Origin: Gordionus sp. m RMFG-2023
Lineage: Eukaryota; Nematomorpha; Gordioida; Chordodea; Parachordodidae
Length of the DNA stretch: 64,000 nucleotides
Assembly: GCF_954871325.1 (NCBI RefSeq)
Contig: NC_088776.1
Span: forward strand, 31,048,508 to 31,112,507
Direction of reading: 5' to 3'
Position 1 is the stretch's first letter. Each line of letters opens with the position of its first letter. Positions 1 through 11,202 of the stretch are shown piece by piece. The position numbers and the translations under genes were made by a program. Below the pieces are notes generated by a model that worked only from the letters and a program-made list of their open reading frames with translations, was not told the DNA's origin and searched no databases.

Positions 1-514
<514 letters not shown>

Positions 515-814
515 TTAAACGGAATTATATTTCCCATTCATTATAAAAATTTTTTAACCCTTTTACTACCTTCAGAATTGTATGTACACACAAAAATATA
601 TTTGCTTTTTATATGAGATAGTAGGATGCTTGTTTCTTCTATTTTATATAATTTCTATAAAACATATTCCTTTTGATTCAAGTAATCAAAAAAAACTTAT
701 AATATAATATTTTTAATTTACAGGAAACTATTAAAATTTGAGCATTTAGCACCCAAGTGATTAGTAAAAATAAACCATGCCTACATTTTCATTAAAGGTT
801 GCTAGTATTTATCA

Positions 815-1015
<201 letters not shown>

Positions 1016-1995
1016 CTATTTTTTGCAATTGATAGAAGGAAAAAAATACATATAACGACCCAAAAAAAACATTATCAAAATTTGAAAATTTTGGTAGGCC
1101 AGGCCGAAAGTTCGCAATTTTTTTTCTATATTAAAAAAAATATTTACGGATCGGGCCGGACAACTTATACAAAATATTTCGACCATGAATGCATTAGAAC
1201 AAAAGATTATCGCGAATACATTATATCCAATGCATTACTGTTAAAGCAATTTAGCCAAAGCATAATTACAAATATATTACCGCTTTTCAATAACCACTCC
1301 ATGTCAAATCGATCACGATTCGGCTGACCCCTTTTAAAATTGTTAAAAATATCTGGAATTATTTAGATAGGTAAAAAAAAATGAGAAAGCCTTTAATTTT
1401 AGCTCGATAGCACACCTGATTTTCGAGATATAGGGGCTTATATGTAAAAAATGAGCCATTTTGGAATCTGTAAAATTTTTAAAATGCTTATATCAAAAAC
1501 TATTTATAGTAAAAAAAATATAATATATCATATTATATGTAAAATAATCTCTAAAGGGCTATCAAAAAAAATAAAAAGTAGCGCTAATTTGAGTAAATTT
1601 CGGTTTACCTATATTGTTTTACCTGTGTTTTTAAGCAAAAAAGGGTTTTCGAAATTTTTTTTGCTTTTTATTTAGACACCTTTTATAAATATATACGATG
1701 TCATAACCTTGGCGACACTATCGACTCTTTCGAAATATACCTTTTTACCAAACATTAAAAAAATAGACAGCGCTTTATGAAATTACGGATTATGGTTAAA
1801 ATTTTGTTGCTAAATTACCAATAATAGGATATTTTCACTTTTCATACTAAAAAATTTCGAATTTCTATTAAATATACTAATTAAATTGAGGGGCAGCAGT
1901 GGCGTAGCCAGGATTAATCCATGGGGGAGGGGGCTTTGCCTTCAAACCGCATTTTAAAAATTTATAAATATTTTGTGCTTTATTAGTGTCTAACC

Positions 1996-4695
1996 CAGGG
2001 TTGGCATGTCGGTCAATTGACTGGTCAAATACTCTAAAATATTAATGGCGAATAAATATTTTGATATAATTAACTAGTATGCATTAAAAGCATGTTTATC
2101 AATCTTATTATTTTTTTATTAAAATATAAATATGTAATTTTTCTAAATATAGTAATATTTTTAGTTATTTTTTTGCCTAATCATTGCCGTTTCTCGCCTT
2201 CTTTATTTTTTTCAATTCATTTTTCTTAAAAAAAATAAAAATACCCGATTTATTATAATCATAATATAATTTTTTCATTCTTATTTTTTAATAAATTTAA
2301 ATTTTATTTAATATTTAGCCGAGTATAAATTATATTAATTCTCATTTGTTTTACTTACACTTGCTATATTTGGTTTTTAAAATTAATTTTCATTTTAATT
2401 GTTCTGGTCAAATTTACGGAATATTATTCAATTCTGGTAAAAAGTTTATTATATTATATTTATAATATTAAGATATTATTGGAATAATTGGTCGATAATT
2501 ATAAAATAGTTAAGATTGATTAACTTTACAATAATCAAAATCATTTTTTGTTAAATTTTAATATATTAGGGATTATGGTCAAACCAAAGCATCATGTTTG
2601 GAAACATTTTAAAGAAGTACGCGATGGTAAATCAGTTAAAGCGGTGTGCAAGTTTTGCAAGATGTCCTATATCACCCACGTTGATAGAATGGTCAAACAT
2701 TTATTAAGCAGCTGTACTATGTGCCCTGTTATAATTAAGGAAAAATTTTATTCAAATTCCAAAATATCAACCTCTACAAAAAATATCACAAATGTAATTT
2801 GTAATACTTCTAAGTCTAACTCTAATGAAGAATTGGGTGAAATTAGTGAGAATGATTATCAAATGAACAATATTTTGTCTTGTGACTCAGGAGAATTTGA
2901 TTCCCTTATTTCTAATCAATCTACAAGCAAGGCGATTAAATATAAATCTCAATCTTGTATAACCGGTTTCATAGATAGAATTAATCCCAAAGAAAAAAAT
3001 GAGCTGGATCAATTGTTTGCAAAGGCTGTATATGCGAGCAATTTACCTTTCCACATCACTGAAAATCCCTACATCCAAGAATTTTTTAAAAAAATACGTC
3101 CTATTTACACATTACCCAGGAGAAGGCAGCTGGCTGGATATCTTCTAGACAAAGCGTCAGGTAATATGGAGGTGAGAGTTGCAGATATAACAGATAAAGC
3201 TCCTTACTTATCAATTGTATCAGATGGCTGGAGCAACATTAGAAACGAGAGTATTATTAATTTTATGGTGATGACGCCTGTTCCAGTGTTCTACAAATTT
3301 CTAAATACTGAGGAAAATCGCCATACGGCAGATTATATTGCCCAGGAATTTAAAAATGTAATTCATGAATTGAATCCGGTAAAAGTATATTCTTTAGTTA
3401 CTGATAATGCCGCTAACATGAAAGCAGCCTGGAGAATTCTAAAATCTGAATCTATTTATAATCATATACAATGTTATGGTTGTGCAGCGCATACATTGCA
3501 GTTATTCTTTCACGATTTTGAACGATTGGACGCCTTCAGTGACCATATTTCAATAATTAAAAAAATTGTTAAATTTTTCAAGAATAAACACATACCAGCT
3601 GCAGTATTTTCCCGTAATAAGAATCTTCATGGCATACCATCTACATTAAGTACAATTAGCCAAACAAGATGGGCATCGTCAATAAAATGTATGGAGCAAA
3701 TTCAAATATGCAAGAAAGCTCTAAAAGCATCAGTTGTTGAAGAAGCTGTTTGTGATAATTGTCCCATAGAAATTACCAATAATATATTAAACGAAGAATT
3801 TTGGACGAAAAATTTAAAATTTTTAGCTATACTCCAACCTTTAGCTACCTCATTGTTGAAAGTGCAAGGGGATAAATGTACTTTGGCCCAAGTAAAAAAC
3901 GAGATGCTTAATTTGGAAAAACACATAATACAATCATGCCATGATTCTATATTTTCTCCATCTCAAGAAAAAAAAATTAAGGTTATGTTTGAAAAGAGAA
4001 AAACTGATATAAATACATGTGCTCACAATGCTGCTTATTTATTGGACCCCCAATATCAAGGGGAGCATCTTACTAATACTGAATTTGATGAAGCATGTAA
4101 TATAATACAAGAATTGGGTATTTTACAAGGTGGTGATAATCAAAATATTTTGAGTAATATTGTAAATTTCAGAAGCAAAAGCGGTATATTTAATAGCCAT
4201 AATATGTGGAAAGTTGTAACTTCCATAAGAAACAATCAAATTTCGGCCTCAAGTTGGTGGAATGCATTTTGCCCACCTTGCCCATTAAGAGAAGTCGCTA
4301 ATATTTTACTAACATTTCCTAGTTCGACTTCTTCTTCTGAAAGAAATTGGTCGGTTTGGGGCAATATTCACACGAAAAACAGAAATAGATTAAAGGCTTC
4401 TACAGCAGGAAAATTAGTAAGAGTGTATCATAATTTAAGATTGATTAAAAATATTACAGAAAATAATGATATTGAATATGAATCGGAACAAGACTCTGCC
4501 ACGGAGGGTGAAACATTGACTATAGAATGAATTAAAAAATATTATGATATTTATTATTATACATAGATTTATTATAATATTATATAAATGCAAAATAAAG
4601 TTAATATTGGTGTAAAAAACATTTATTTGAATTTGACCGTATTTGACCATATTTGATGACCGAATTGTATTTGACCGGTCAAATGCACAACCCTG
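1996..4695 (+). mobile_element. Complete hAT transposon with perfect 8-bp target duplication
   Basis: The ends are CAGGGTTGGCATGTCGG and its rough inverse GCACAACCCTG. The 8-bp flanks GTCTAACC are identical (1988-1995 and 4696-4703), the hAT target size. Subterminal DNA repeats the word TTGACCGGTCAA and variants (GGTCAATTGAC, TTTGACCGGTCAAAT) on both sides, the probable transposase binding sites. The single long frame 2575-4530 fills the interior. The uninterrupted frame and perfect duplication suggest a young, possibly autonomous copy. It sits inside the hAT at 1897-6748. A shortened relative lies at 47537-48302. Confidence 0.92.
2575..4530 (+). CDS. hAT transposase, full length
   Basis: A 651-residue protein from the first ATG at 2575; the frame is open further upstream to 2548 but without ATG. 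A BED-type zinc finger lies at about residues 7-47 (VWKHF, then CKFC, H and C). The RNase H-like core follows with IVSDGWSN (Asp about 217), SLVTDNAAN (Asp about 277), the CAAH pair of hAT enzymes (303-306) and the TRW motif (Trp about 366). The C-terminal dimerisation region runs from about 560, with SSSERNWS (Glu about 589 as third acidic residue) and RNRL. The length is normal for the superfamily and no stop interrupts it. It cuts and pastes the surrounding 2.7-kb element. It is read opposite to the host kinase gene, inside that gene's second long intron. Confidence 0.92.
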   Translation: MVKPKHHVWKHFKEVRDGKSVKAVCKFCKMSYITHVDRMVKHLLSSCTMCPVIIKEKFYSNSKISTSTKNITNVICNTSKSNSNEELGEISENDYQMNNILSCDSGEFDSLISNQSTSKAIKYKSQSCITGFIDRINPKEKNELDQLFAKAVYASNLPFHITENPYIQEFFKKIRPIYTLPRRRQLAGYLLDKASGNMEVRVADITDKAPYLSIVSDGWSNIRNESIINFMVMTPVPVFYKFLNTEENRHTADYIAQEFKNVIHELNPVKVYSLVTDNAANMKAAWRILKSESIYNHIQCYGCAAHTLQLFFHDFERLDAFSDHISIIKKIVKFFKNKHIPAAVFSRNKNLHGIPSTLSTISQTRWASSIKCMEQIQICKKALKASVVEEAVCDNCPIEITNNILNEEFWTKNLKFLAILQPLATSLLKVQGDKCTLAQVKNEMLNLEKHIIQSCHDSIFSPSQEKKIKVMFEKRKTDINTCAHNAAYLLDPQYQGEHLTNTEFDEACNIIQELGILQGGDNQNILSNIVNFRSKSGIFNSHNMWKVVTSIRNNQISASSWWNAFCPPCPLREVANILLTFPSSTSSSERNWSVWGNIHTKNRNRLKASTAGKLVRVYHNLRLIKNITENNDIEYESEQDSATEGETLTIE

Positions 4696-5212
4696 GTCTA
4701 ACCACTATAGTAGCCAGCATAAATGAAAAAAATATTAGTAACAAAATTTTGGCCAAATTTATGATTAAAAAACATTATTTTGAAAATTTTATCAATGTTT
4801 AGACAATTGTAAATTAATTCAATCCATTCGGTGGAAAAAAAATCGCTCCCCTAACCTCCCATTTTTTATGATCACTCAATATATCTTATTCTATGTTAAA
4901 AATAATTATTTTAATTAAATTTTTGCATATAACAAAAATTTTGCAGAGAATTTCATTATAAATTTTGTTTATTATTAAAATACTTTAGTATAAATAACAC
5001 TCCTTTATTTAACTATGTATTTATTTTAATGATATATAGAATATAAATTTCAAAATGTAGAAATTTTATACAGATTATATTAAAATTTAAAAAAAAATAA
5101 AATTACAATAAAATAAAATATGAGTAATTTTTTATAAGGTATTTAAAAAAATCTAATTTAACAAATATGATTAATACAAATGAGTGTATTAATAAAACAA
5201 AATAATTCTTAT

Positions 5213-5539
5213 TAGAGATCTGAAAATCGGGTTCGGGCCTAATATTTTTTTAAAAATTTCAGGCCGGGTTGGGTCAGGCCTTGGAAATTTTTTAAAATTT
5301 ATCTAAATATATAAATTTTATGTTAAATTTTTTATGTAAAATAATAATATTTTATTTATTTATTATAAAAACTAGACCATATAACATATATCTTTTATTT
5401 TGAGTAATTATAAAAATAAATTTCTATATTTAAATAATTCGGGCCAGGCCGACAAAACTTTTTTAAAAAAATTTCGGGTTCGGGCCGGCAAATTTCGGAC
5501 AGGGCCGGCTTGAAAAATTAAGCCCGATGCAGATCACTA
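5213..5539. mobile_element. GGCC-rich hAT-type MITE, copy 1
   Basis: Starts TAGAGATCTG and ends GCAGATCACTA. Flanks ATTCTTAT (5205-5212) and AATCTTAT (5540-5547) form an 8-bp duplication with one mismatch. No coding frame. Both ends carry clusters of CGGGCC/GGCCGGG words and the centre is almost pure A/T. Other copies: 6788, 26102 (inverted), 29074, 39974, 51752. Confidence 0.8.
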
Positions 5540-5689
5540 AATCTTATTGCAAATGAAATATTTTTATTAAAAATAGTATAATATATAATATTATGACTAA
5601 GAATTGTCTATAATTACGTTTTGAATATAAAAATTTTATGACTAAGAACATATTATAATAATAGAGCAATTCTATGATTTGAATTTATA

Positions 5690-6116
5690 AAGAGAGGTCT
5701 ACTTTACTCTGAGATTTGACTAATTCATCTAGAATCAAATTTTTATCTAAAATAATATCCTTATAAATATTTAATATTGCGAATCCATTTAAACGGATTT
5801 CACAGGTGCTATTTCTGAAATAGGTTTTTAACCTTTCAAAGTTGAAAAAGACCTTTCAATTAGTGCAGGTGTTAATCGGTAAGTTAGCTAAAATAAAAAA
5901 TGTTTTGATATTAGGCAGGGAATCTAAAGTGCAATTACACATGAAAAGGGCCTGCAAAGCATTTTTTGGTCTCAAAGAGTACTCTATTCTGTCAAAAATT
6001 TTATACCAAAATTCGATATCACAAAGTAACTTATCATACGATCCTGATAATTCATCAGAATAAAACTCTGAGATTTTCTTAATATCCTCTCGCGTTTCAA
6101 GTGTATTCAGACTCAA
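5690..6116 (-). pseudogene. hAT transposase C-terminal remnant, ZMYM1-like type
   Basis: The minus-strand frame starting at 6116 reads TLETREDIKKISEFYSDE and later ANLPINTCTN. It is related to the frames at 53162-53383 and 56860-57300, which continue with the NERSFSTLKRLKTY-type dimerisation motif. Here the rest of that motif, around 5700-5845, is in other frames (RLKTYF, EIRLNGFAILNI), so the gene is broken. It belongs to the CAGTGGCG-ended hAT at 1897-6748. Confidence 0.65.
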
Positions 6117-6787
6117 CCGGCAAAAGAAAATAAAAGCTGTTTAAAATAAAATTGTGACTAATAAATCTTTCCTTTAATTGAAATAAAAATAAATCAATAA
6201 GGGGAGTAAAAAATATTTATTTTATAAAAATCCTCAATCGTAGATGCATCAATATTTTTAAGCGATTGACCAAATAGAAACTACTATAGGTTTAAAATTT
6301 TTAATCCCAAACATATTACCGATTACCTTTACTTTCTCATTATATTTACCAAATTAAATGATTTTTCTTTTATTTAAAAATTACAAAAAATTAGTTAAAA
6401 TTTTTAAAACTATCTAATTAATTTAACAATATAAATTTAAAAATATCTTATTTAACTATGTAAGAAAAATTTATAATATATTTTTAAAAATTTATAATAT
6501 ATTTTTATTGTTATTTAATATTTTACATATAATTTTTAATATATATTTTTAAACCATATTATCATTTAAAATAGAAAATTCTTATTTATTTTTTTAAAAT
6601 ATATTTCATTTTGATATCGTATATAATTTTATTTATAAATTGAAACCGTTTTAAGCAACAACAAAAAAATTTCTAAAAAATTTAATTTCGGAGGTTAGGG
6701 GGGGGGGGGGGGGGTTCAACCCCATCCCCTTCCTTGTCTACGCCACCGAGTGGCAGTGTGGACAAATGCCCATTAGACACTTAATAA

Positions 6788-7143
6788 TAGAGATCTGCAA
6801 AGTTAGGCCCGCCTAATTCTATTTAAAATAATAGGGTTCGGGCCGGGCTTAATATTTTTTAAACAAATTCGGGCCGGGTCGGGTCTGACCTTGGAAATTT
6901 TTTAAAATATATCTAAATATATCTATTTTATATTGAATTTTTTATGTAAAATAAAAATATTTGATTTTATTTATTGAAACTAAAAGACATATAACATATG
7001 TCTTATTTTGAGTAATTATAAAAATTAATTTCTATTAAATATTTTTAAAAAAAAATTCGGGTTCGGGCCGGGCTGGCAAAACTTTTTAAAAAAAATTTTG
7101 GGCCGGGCCGAGCTTGAAAAATTAGGCCCGATGCAGATCACTA
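6788..7143. mobile_element. GGCC-rich hAT-type MITE, copy 2
   Basis: Starts TAGAGATCTGCAAAG and ends GATGCAGATCACTA. Flanks CTTAATAA (6780-6787) and TTTAATAA (7144-7151) are an 8-bp duplication with one mismatch. Copy B of the host transposon shows the empty site near 31240. Non-coding, with GC-rich clusters at both ends. Confidence 0.82.
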
Positions 7144-7273
7144 TTTAATAATATAAAAAATTTCCAATAATAAATATCTTTGGTATAATTTTTTTATTAT
7201 TCATTTTTACCTCTTTTTCGATTTTATCCACCATTGATTGTCATAGATACATAATATATATCCATTCATTTTT

Positions 7274-7765
7274 TCATATAGTAATTTGCATTAATATTCG
7301 AGTGAAATGTTTTAATATTTGCGAATGTGTTGAGTTTGAATAAAATTTTGCTTCAATTTTGTATAGAAACAAGATCTCTTTTCTCAGACATCGATTTACT
7401 ATATTCATCATTGCTATAAAAAGTTTTGACAACCCCTTTTCATTTATTAAACCTTTTGATTTTAACGCCATATGATATGTAATATTAAATCCTTTAACAA
7501 TTTTTCTTACTGTCCATAATAATCTAAATTTATTTGTAATCGACAGCTGTGGGTAATTGATTTTTAGGGTATCTAGAATTTCATCGTTCATCATTTGATG
7601 AAGATATTTTAGTCATTAAAACTTTTTTTTACTCTAGATATTTTTTTTCCTTTGGATATTTCTTTTAATGGGAGATTCCCTTATTGATTGTAGGGATATA
7701 TTAATGTTATCAATAGCTTCTTGATTATATGAGGAGGAGAATCAATATCTACATTGTCATTTGAA
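7274..7765 (-). pseudogene. Remnant coding region of the unassigned transposon (copy A)
   Basis: Reading down from about 7735 there is a coding-like frame with NQEAIDNINISLQSIRESP, then a second frame at 7594-7274 containing EILDTLKINYPQLSITNK and later LWTVRKIVKGFNITYHMALK. Copy B carries the same region plus an upstream frame (32477-32220). Pieces in different frames indicate decay. Short Ser-Pro-Ile/Lys stretches followed by a helix-turn-helix-like segment suggest a DNA-binding or transposase role, but I do not recognise the family. Confidence 0.45.
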
Positions 7766-7772
7766 GTATAAG

Positions 7773-10201
7773 TAGACATGTGCGCCGCCGGTGATTCTGA
7801 CTACGCCGACGCCGCGCGCCAAAAAAGTGTCGGCGCTCAACACGCCACCGCCGAGAGGCGTGGCGGCGTGATACATATTTTTTATTATTAATTTATTTTA
7901 TATGTTATTTATGAATTGTAATCAGAAGATATTAAATATTTTTTGAATTATTAAAAAATGCGATTTTAATTAATAAATATTATTTGCTATAGATTTCCAT
8001 ATCGCTCACTTTGGGCAGGTTTGTGACCAACTTGATAGATAAAATAAGATTAGGACATTAAATTTGAAAAGGTTTTATATTTTATTCTTTTAATTTTTGA
8101 TGCTTCAAATAATTTACAACTCGTTATATAAAATTTATTTTTTATCATAATAGGAAATTTTAATTAATGATTTTTATTTTGTTGCCATTATAACATATAT
8201 AAAAAAACCAGGACTTAAACAATTATAATGGATGCAACATTGCAATACCCTGTAACAAAATATAGTATATCCTTGCAAGCAAAGCCTTCTTTTGCATGGA
8301 AACATTTTGGATCCTTAATATTAAAAACTGACACAAATAATAAGAGTACCAGTGTTCCTACAGATAAAATCTTTTGTAATATATGCTTGCAAATAGCACT
8401 TGATAAAGATGGTGAGGATGAAAATAATTATTCATTTTCAGAGTAAATTTTTTGATTATTTTAAAAATATTTGTTTTTTTAATTAGTTATCCAATCAAAT
8501 CTTTTTCAAAAAATATCAGCACATCAAATATAATAAAACATTTACTTGACAAACATGATTTATCATGTAAAGAAGAAATACCTAAACAAAATTTTAAGTT
8601 ATTTTTCAAACCCATAAGATACAACTGTCCCTAAAATGGATTCTGGTAAAGAATTATGTTCTCATGTGTTGCAAGGATTTAATGCCATTCTCTTTTATAA
8701 ATAATATTGGAATGCAAGATTTTCTAAAGGTTATTTGTAAAATCACTATAATTTTTTATAGGGCAAGGGCAATCTTAATTTTTATTATAACTATTAATAT
8801 ATTAAATTATTTTATAACATCCCTCATTTAGAATTTTTTACGACATAATTTTTTATTATTAACTTTTTATTATATGGAAATATAGCATTATTTCAGATAC
8901 CAAAAATTACCATATAGAACTACACTTAGCCGGAGTGGATTAGAAGATGTGTATTTATCAATGAAAGCATACATATGCCAACATAATATAGGTCCTAAAT
9001 TTTGTGCTATAACTTTTGATACTTGGACCGACAAATATAGACGGCGAAATTATATCACCTTTACATTTCACGAAATAGATAATAATTTTAATATTATATT
9101 TTATACATTGGCGACACATCATGTCACTCAAAAACATACCGCTGAAACTATTTTTTCCGAGATATAAAAAGTTGAAAATGAATTTAATTTAGGGTCCAAG
9201 AAAATTCAAATGGTTACGGATGCAGGACCCAATATAAAGAAAAGTGTTCGTCTAGGAGAATATGACCATCATTTATGTTTGGGGCATGGATTACATAATC
9301 TAGTGACAGTCGATGGAATAAAAAAAAGTTAATAAAAATAGAAAATCTCATTAAAAAGTGAGAGAAGTTATAGTTGCCTTAAGATTCAAAACAGTGGATT
9401 TTGAAAATATAAACGATATAGAAAATGTTTTGAATCGATATCATATATATCGGATATTTTAGATTTGGATGATAATGATTCTTTTTATGAAGATCGTTTG
9501 CATTTTGTGATGATAGTGTAAATCAAAAATCATATGAGAAAAAACAAAAAACCTTAAAATTAAATGTGCCCGTTGGTATAGTTGGTGCATGAACTTTTAA
9601 ATTTTCTTAAAACCTCCAAACTGTTGAATTTTTATCTGGCCAAAAAGGAATAACTATGATCTTAAGTCATTGGCTACGAAACATTCATCTATTCAAAACA
9701 ATAGCCTGGAACAACAACACTATTTAACTAATTTAGAAAAAGAGTGTTATTCATTATTTTCGCCTTATAATTTGGAGATAAAAGATGTCTTAGATTTTTG
9801 GAAGATAAGAGCATTGGATCTTCCTAAACTCAATATTAGGTAGAAAGGTCCTGTGCGTTCCAGCTACGAGCACACCCAGCGAGCGTGTATTTGCTGGGCT
9901 CACTCTGAACTCTAAAAGATCATTATTTGGTCCTTTAAATCTTAATAAAATAATATTTATTCATGATAATTATAACTTAATAAAATCATTAAATTATAGT
10001 TATAAACATAATAAAGTATAAATTTTATTTTAAAAGTGTTTCCAATGAATTTATAAATTTAATTTAAAAAATTTAAGTTAGAAAAATATTTGTCGCCGCC
10101 GCCGATTTTTGTGGCGGCGTCTAAATCGATTCGCCGCCGCCAGCCGATCATTTTAAAAAAAGAAACGCCGCCGCCGAAAATGCTGTCGGCGCACATGTCT
10201 A
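7773..10201 (+). mobile_element. hAT transposon with GCCGCCGCC subterminal repeats and perfect target duplication
   Basis: Inverted ends TAGACATGTGCGCCG and CGGCGCACATGTCTA match exactly. Flanks AGTATAAG (7765-7772 and 10202-10209) are identical. The uninterrupted site is seen in copy B near 32240. GC-rich words (GCCGCCGCC, GTGGCGGCGT) fill roughly 100 bp at both ends, in sharp contrast to the AT-rich interior, which holds a broken transposase. Confidence 0.9.
8228..9990 (+). pseudogene. Broken hAT transposase of the GCCGCCGCC family
   Basis: Pieces in order: a BED-type zinc finger (8228-8446 with FAWKHF and FCNICLQ; the H-H part STSNIIKHLLDKHDL at about 8517-8565), a core piece at 8949-9167 (KFCAITFDTWTDKYRRRNY, first catalytic Asp), MVTDAGPNIKKS near 9210-9250 (second Asp) with LCLGHGLHNL, and the dimerisation motif VPATSTPSERVFAGLTLNSK at about 9855-9915. 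Several frame changes and stops separate the pieces (for example after 9167 and around 9320-9840), so it cannot make a full protein. Some gaps could be introns, but I see no convincing splice pairs. Confidence 0.75.
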
Positions 10202-11202
10202 AGTATAAGGAATGTTAATTTTTGCTGCATGAAGAGCATATTAATATATCTAAATTGATTGGTAAATTTTTTTGGGTCATCCAGGGTTGAATTTTTCTTA
10301 GATTCTTGTGATAGTAAGCGTGTCTTTGTAGATTAAATGGGTTGCAACATTTTGATATTGTCCATCTGTGATATAGAATAAAATTTTAATTGATCTGCAC
10401 TTAGAATATATGTTTTTGCACTCTCCAAATTTCGAATGTTATTGGTAGTCAGACAATAAAATAGTAAGATGCAAATGGGTTGAATTATTTAAAATTAATC
10501 TGAACGGGCAGGTTAAAAATATTATGCAGAAAGAGAGATCGTTTTAAACAGTTTATTTTGTAAAATAATATGCTCGTAAAATATAATCGATAATAAAAAT
10601 ATTCTCTTTTAATGCAACTGTTATACATAATCTAGCTAATAAGTCATTCGCTATAGTAGCAAAGTAGAGGTCTAAAAAATGTAAAACTTATTAAGGATGG
10701 TGGAAGAAGGGAGGGGCAGAACTGGGAAATTTTATCATATTTCTTATAAACGTATCAATATTTTCATTTATGCTAAGAAAGGGCCATCTATTTTTTTTCA
10801 ATTTTTGGTAAAAATGTATATTTAGGGAAAGTCGATAGCGTCGCCAAGGTTTTCACACCGTATTTATATTTATAAAAGGTGTCTAAATAAAACCGGAAGT
10901 TAAAGGCTCAAATTGGCACCAATTTTTATTGTTTTTTGATAGCCGTTTAGAGATATCTTTTACCTACAATATGATAAATTTTTTTACTATAAATAGTTTT
11001 TGAGATATTAGCATTTAAAAAATTTTGCAGATTCCAAAGTGGCTCATTTTTGCACCTATGAGCCCCTAAATCTTGGGAACCAGGTGTGCTAACGAGCTAA
11101 AATAAACGGCTTCCTCATTTTTTTACCTATCTAAATAATTCCATTAAAAGGGAACGGCTGAAAATGTGCCATTTTTTTATCGATTTGACATGGAATGGAC
11201 AT

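Larger units (their letters stand above)
1897..6748. mobile_element. hAT-type element with CAGTGGCGTAGCC ends, split by nested insertions
   Basis: The left end reads CAGTGGCGTAGCCAGG and the right end TCTACGCCACCG. The flanks AGGGGCAG (1889-1896) and AGTGGCAG (6749-6756) are an 8-bp target duplication with one mismatch; copy B of the host transposon has no insertion here. Inside are the hAT at 1996-4695 and a MITE at 5213-5539. Its own coding remnant is the minus-strand ZMYM-type hAT fragment near 5700-6116. A long G run (about 6697-6714) precedes the right end. The same family occurs at 52262-53799. Confidence 0.75.
1291..11202. mobile_element. Unassigned DNA transposon with long inverted ends (copy A), split by several insertions
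   Basis: The segment 1291-1890 is the inverted counterpart of about 10780-11202. Both end in a terminus like GGGTCATTCCATGTCAAATC. A second copy (copy B, 28366-33556) has the same layout. Each inverted arm is about 0.5-0.6 kb. The interior carries minus-strand coding remnants (7274-7765). Copy A is interrupted by 1897-6748, 6788-7143 and 7773-10201; copy B lacks these, which proves they are later insertions. Without insertions the element would be roughly 2-3 kb. I cannot place its superfamily. Copy B suggests a 4-bp target duplication (CTAT). Short GCGAA-type units lie on both flanks (about 1207-1215 and 11213-11250), so it may itself sit in an older repeat. Confidence 0.7.
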
